The position numbers and the translations under genes were made by a program. The notes under the pieces are model-generated. The model worked only from the letters and a program-made list of their open reading frames with translations, was not told the origin of the DNA and made no database searches. DNA of 21,692 bases from Hypsibius dujardini (lineage: Eukaryota; Tardigrada; Eutardigrada; Parachela; Hypsibiidae): contig LRSR01005289.1 of the NCBI GenBank assembly GCA_001579985.1, positions 1 through 21,692 on the forward strand, in the 5' to 3' direction. This document shows, one piece after another, positions 19,760 to 21,692 of this stretch (positions are counted from its first letter, which is position 1; the number at the start of each line of letters is the position of its first letter).

Positions 19760-21621
19760 GGTTTAAAGCCTACTACCCGGAAGTTTTCTGGTTGGAAAAA
19801 TGGCCTTTATCGTTTTTCAGGATACTTTACCAAGCAGTAACTCCGGACTGTGGCCATTCTTTCTGTAAGACCTGCCTGCATCGAGTGCTGGACTTCAAAC
19901 CCCGTTGTCCCGAGTGCCGGCAGGACTTGTCCAGTGTACGCTTCAGTTTTCCCCAGTTATTTTACGAATCTGTGGTGTGATTCGTTTGGTTTGCAGTTCC
20001 TGGCTACTCGCATCTTCGGCTGGTCTGAAATGATCGACAAATGCTCCATGCTGTTTTTGCCACAGCGCTACGAAGAACGAATCCGCGAACACGCTGCTGA
20101 AATTCGGAGCTTGACGGCGTAAGTTCATGACTTCATGGCGTACCGTTCATTAATGAGTTGACAGAGACAGAAATACGTACAGACTGATAAGACAAGACCG
20201 AAGCAGGCAAGCAGACCGATAGGTAGATAGACAGACAGTCAAACAGACAGGCAGATAGACAGACAGTCAGACAGTCAGACAGTTAGACAGGCTGACAGGC
20301 AGACACTCAGGCAGGTAGACAGGCAGACAGTCAGGCAGGTAGACAGGCAGACGAACAAATAGATGACCAATTATTTATTGTAGGTTGTCGGACGATGAAG
20401 TGGAAGTGGCCATCTTTGTGCTGACTACCGTCTGGCCGGGAATACCGTTCTTTCTGTACGTCTTGGGCAAGCGCAATCTTTTTCTTTTTGACGATCGATA
20501 ATTAAGTTTTTCTCCGAAGGAATGTCTTTGAACCGCGGTACCGCCTCATGATCCGACAAGCCACAGAATCCGGTTCCAATCTGTTTGGGATGTGCGAGTA
20601 CACGGAGAACCGGCTCACGGGTGGAGCTCCTTTCGCCGGGGTCGGCACTATGCTAAAGATCACCCAGGAAGTGGAATACAGCGAGGATGGACGCTGCTTT
20701 GTGCAGACCATTGGCCAGCGTAGGTTCACGGTCCTTTCGAGGGGGATGAGAGATGGTGAGAGAGCTATTGTATAAACGAGCCGCATGTTATGTTCGTGTT
20801 TATGTCGTGTCATTTCGCATGTATGATTTCGTAGGTTATCATACCGCGAAAGTCAAATTCATTAAGGACAGTCCCATTGCCGCTGAGCGACTATCGGGTG
20901 AGTGCTTCACTAGTACCAACTTCATGTTTCTGAGTCTATGTGTCTATCTGTTCATCTGTTTGTCTCTCTGTTTGTTTGGCCTATTTGTCTGTCTGTCTGT
21001 TTGTCTGTCTGACTCTTATGTCTGTGTATCTCTGTCTTGTCTATGTGTCTGAATGTCTGTCTATCGGTTTGTATGTTTGCCTGTCTGTATGCCTGTCCGT
21101 CTGTCCGCTTGCCTGTCGTTCTGTCTGTCTGTTTGTCTTGCCATATTTCTCGATGTCCGTCTAGAGGCTTGCCTGCCTACTTGCATGACTAAGTTTTTAG
21201 CTGAGCCACTAAATTGAATGGAATTGTTTTTTAGCTGCGATTGCGCTGCAGGATGAAATTTACTCCAAGGTCCACGCCTGGGTCCATCTGAGGCAGCACG
21301 ATATGCGTACCTTCTTCGAGCATTATGGTCCTTTCCCAGACAAAGCCGACTTGACTGTCTACACGGTTGACGGTACGGTACAACACAACAATGCCAACGC
21401 TTTAGTACTGCCTGTTTCTTACGTCGGATGTTTACTGTTTGGTTTTCTTGATAGGACCAACTTGGATTTGGTGGACGGCGGCAGTAGCCAGTACCCTCGG
21501 TGTGCAGACAGCCGACACTCTAGCCGAAACGAATGTGGAGACGCGCATCCGCTACTTTGATGATTTTGTGACCTCTGAAATTATTCTTCATCGGATTAAT
21601 GCGCTGCATGACTTTGCTTAA
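17691..21621 (+). CDS. LON peptidase N-terminal domain and RING finger protein (LONRF-type ubiquitin ligase)
   Basis: Ten plus-strand coding exons join in phase to 651 aa: 17691-18015, 18565-18801, 19138-19618, 19821-19935, 19997-20118, 20384-20455, 20520-20755, 20835-20897, 21235-21372 and 21455-21621. Order of parts is that of the LONRF1-3 family: RING 1 (Cys91-Cys126), TPR helices (about 160-265, with GNRLLKAGDFAGAVDKYSAAL and NRSHAFLLL), RING 2 (Cys343, 346, 358, His360, Cys363, 366, 377, 380, a textbook C3HC4) and a LON substrate-binding domain (about 430-645, with NVFEPRYRLMIRQA, FGMC, RGMRDGY and GPTWIWWTAAV). RING domains suggest E3 ubiquitin ligase activity; there is no LON protease domain. 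RING 1 is irregular. Paralogue number cannot be assigned. ATG 17691 is the first Met; ATG 17721, in frame, has the better context (ACAATGG) and would give 641 aa. Several introns hold CAGA/TCTG arrays. Confidence 0.93.
18016..18564 (+). other. Intron 1 (coding) of LONRF
   Basis: 549 bp, starting with a GATT tract (18022-18044) six bases after the donor, then ordinary AT-rich sequence. It splits RING 1 between the third and fourth zinc ligands. No gene is seen inside. Confidence 0.7.
18802..19137 (+). other. Intron 2 of LONRF
   Basis: 336 bp, AT-rich (notably 18880-19040), with the donor GTCCGA and the acceptor TTTTTGCAG. It interrupts the TPR region. Nothing else is recognised. Confidence 0.65.
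19648..19759. repeat. CAGA array in LONRF intron 3
   Basis: Nearly pure GACA/CAGA from about 19680 to 19759, with a degenerate left edge. It occupies over half of the 202-bp intron 19619-19820, in CAGA orientation relative to the LONRF transcript. Confidence 0.92.
20219..20352. repeat. CAGA array in LONRF intron 5
   Basis: Imperfect CAGA/GACA array in intron 20119-20383. A block of the form TCAGGCAGGTAGACAGGCAG occurs twice in tandem, near 20307 and 20331. Orientation is CAGA relative to the transcript. Confidence 0.88.
20937..21165. repeat. TCTG array in LONRF intron 8
   Basis: Imperfect TCTG/TGTC array filling much of the 337-bp intron 20898-21234. It is in the opposite orientation to the arrays of introns 3 and 5 of the same gene. 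The rest of the intron shows nothing notable. Confidence 0.88.
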
Positions 21622-21692
21622 CCCCGAACGAATCTTCTCCCTTCCCCCTTTCGGTTGTTCAGTCCCGTGTATTTTTCAATCCTGCGTGCCTT

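Overview
The window is nuclear DNA from an invertebrate animal with a fairly compact genome. Every recognisable gene is split by short GT-AG introns (about 70-550 bp, one of 2.2 kb). Exons are GC-rich and introns and spacers are AT-rich. One gene is an estrogen-related nuclear receptor, a family known from animals. The species cannot be fixed from the sequence; an ecdysozoan such as a tardigrade is only a guess. No bacterial, phage or CRISPR-type system is present.

Six protein genes could be rebuilt exon by exon, each with matching splice phases. In order they are: (1) the 5' part of a GDP-D-glucose phosphorylase-like gene (GDPGP1 type, minus, 1-1087, running off the left edge); (2) the V-ATPase assembly factor VMA21 (plus, 2393-3453, 159 aa); (3) N-acetylglucosamine-6-phosphate deacetylase AMDHD2 (minus, 3713-5991, 410 aa); (4) Mediator subunit MED7 (plus, 8065-9186, 277 aa); (5) an estrogen-related receptor (minus, 11154-15179, 598 aa); (6) a LONRF-type RING-TPR-RING-LON protein (plus, 17691-21621, 651 aa). 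The strands alternate strictly, so neighbours are head-to-head (1/2, 3/4, 5/6) or tail-to-tail (2/3, 4/5). The three head-to-head spacers are 1.3, 2.1 and 2.5 kb and must hold the promoters. The proteins have unrelated housekeeping or regulatory jobs; nothing suggests a shared pathway.

Most of the remaining sequence is simple repeat. TCTG/CAGA tetranucleotide arrays sit in introns of VMA21, AMDHD2, ERR and LONRF and just upstream of MED7. Short GATT/AATC tracts are scattered through introns and spacers. Between the MED7 and ERR stops lie a 20-bp minisatellite (9925-10064), with a degenerate longer-period flank, and a 32/19-bp palindromic satellite (10905-11134) that starts about 20 bp past the ERR stop codon. 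AT-rich blocks occur near 7320-7700 and 12760-13060.

No convincing new multi-gene system was found. The observations most worth checking are complementary CAGA and TCTG arrays flanking LONRF exons (possible circular RNA), the palindromic CAGACA/TGTCTG satellite in the likely ERR 3' UTR, an altered residue in the first ERR zinc finger, and odd zinc-ligand spacing in the first LONRF RING.
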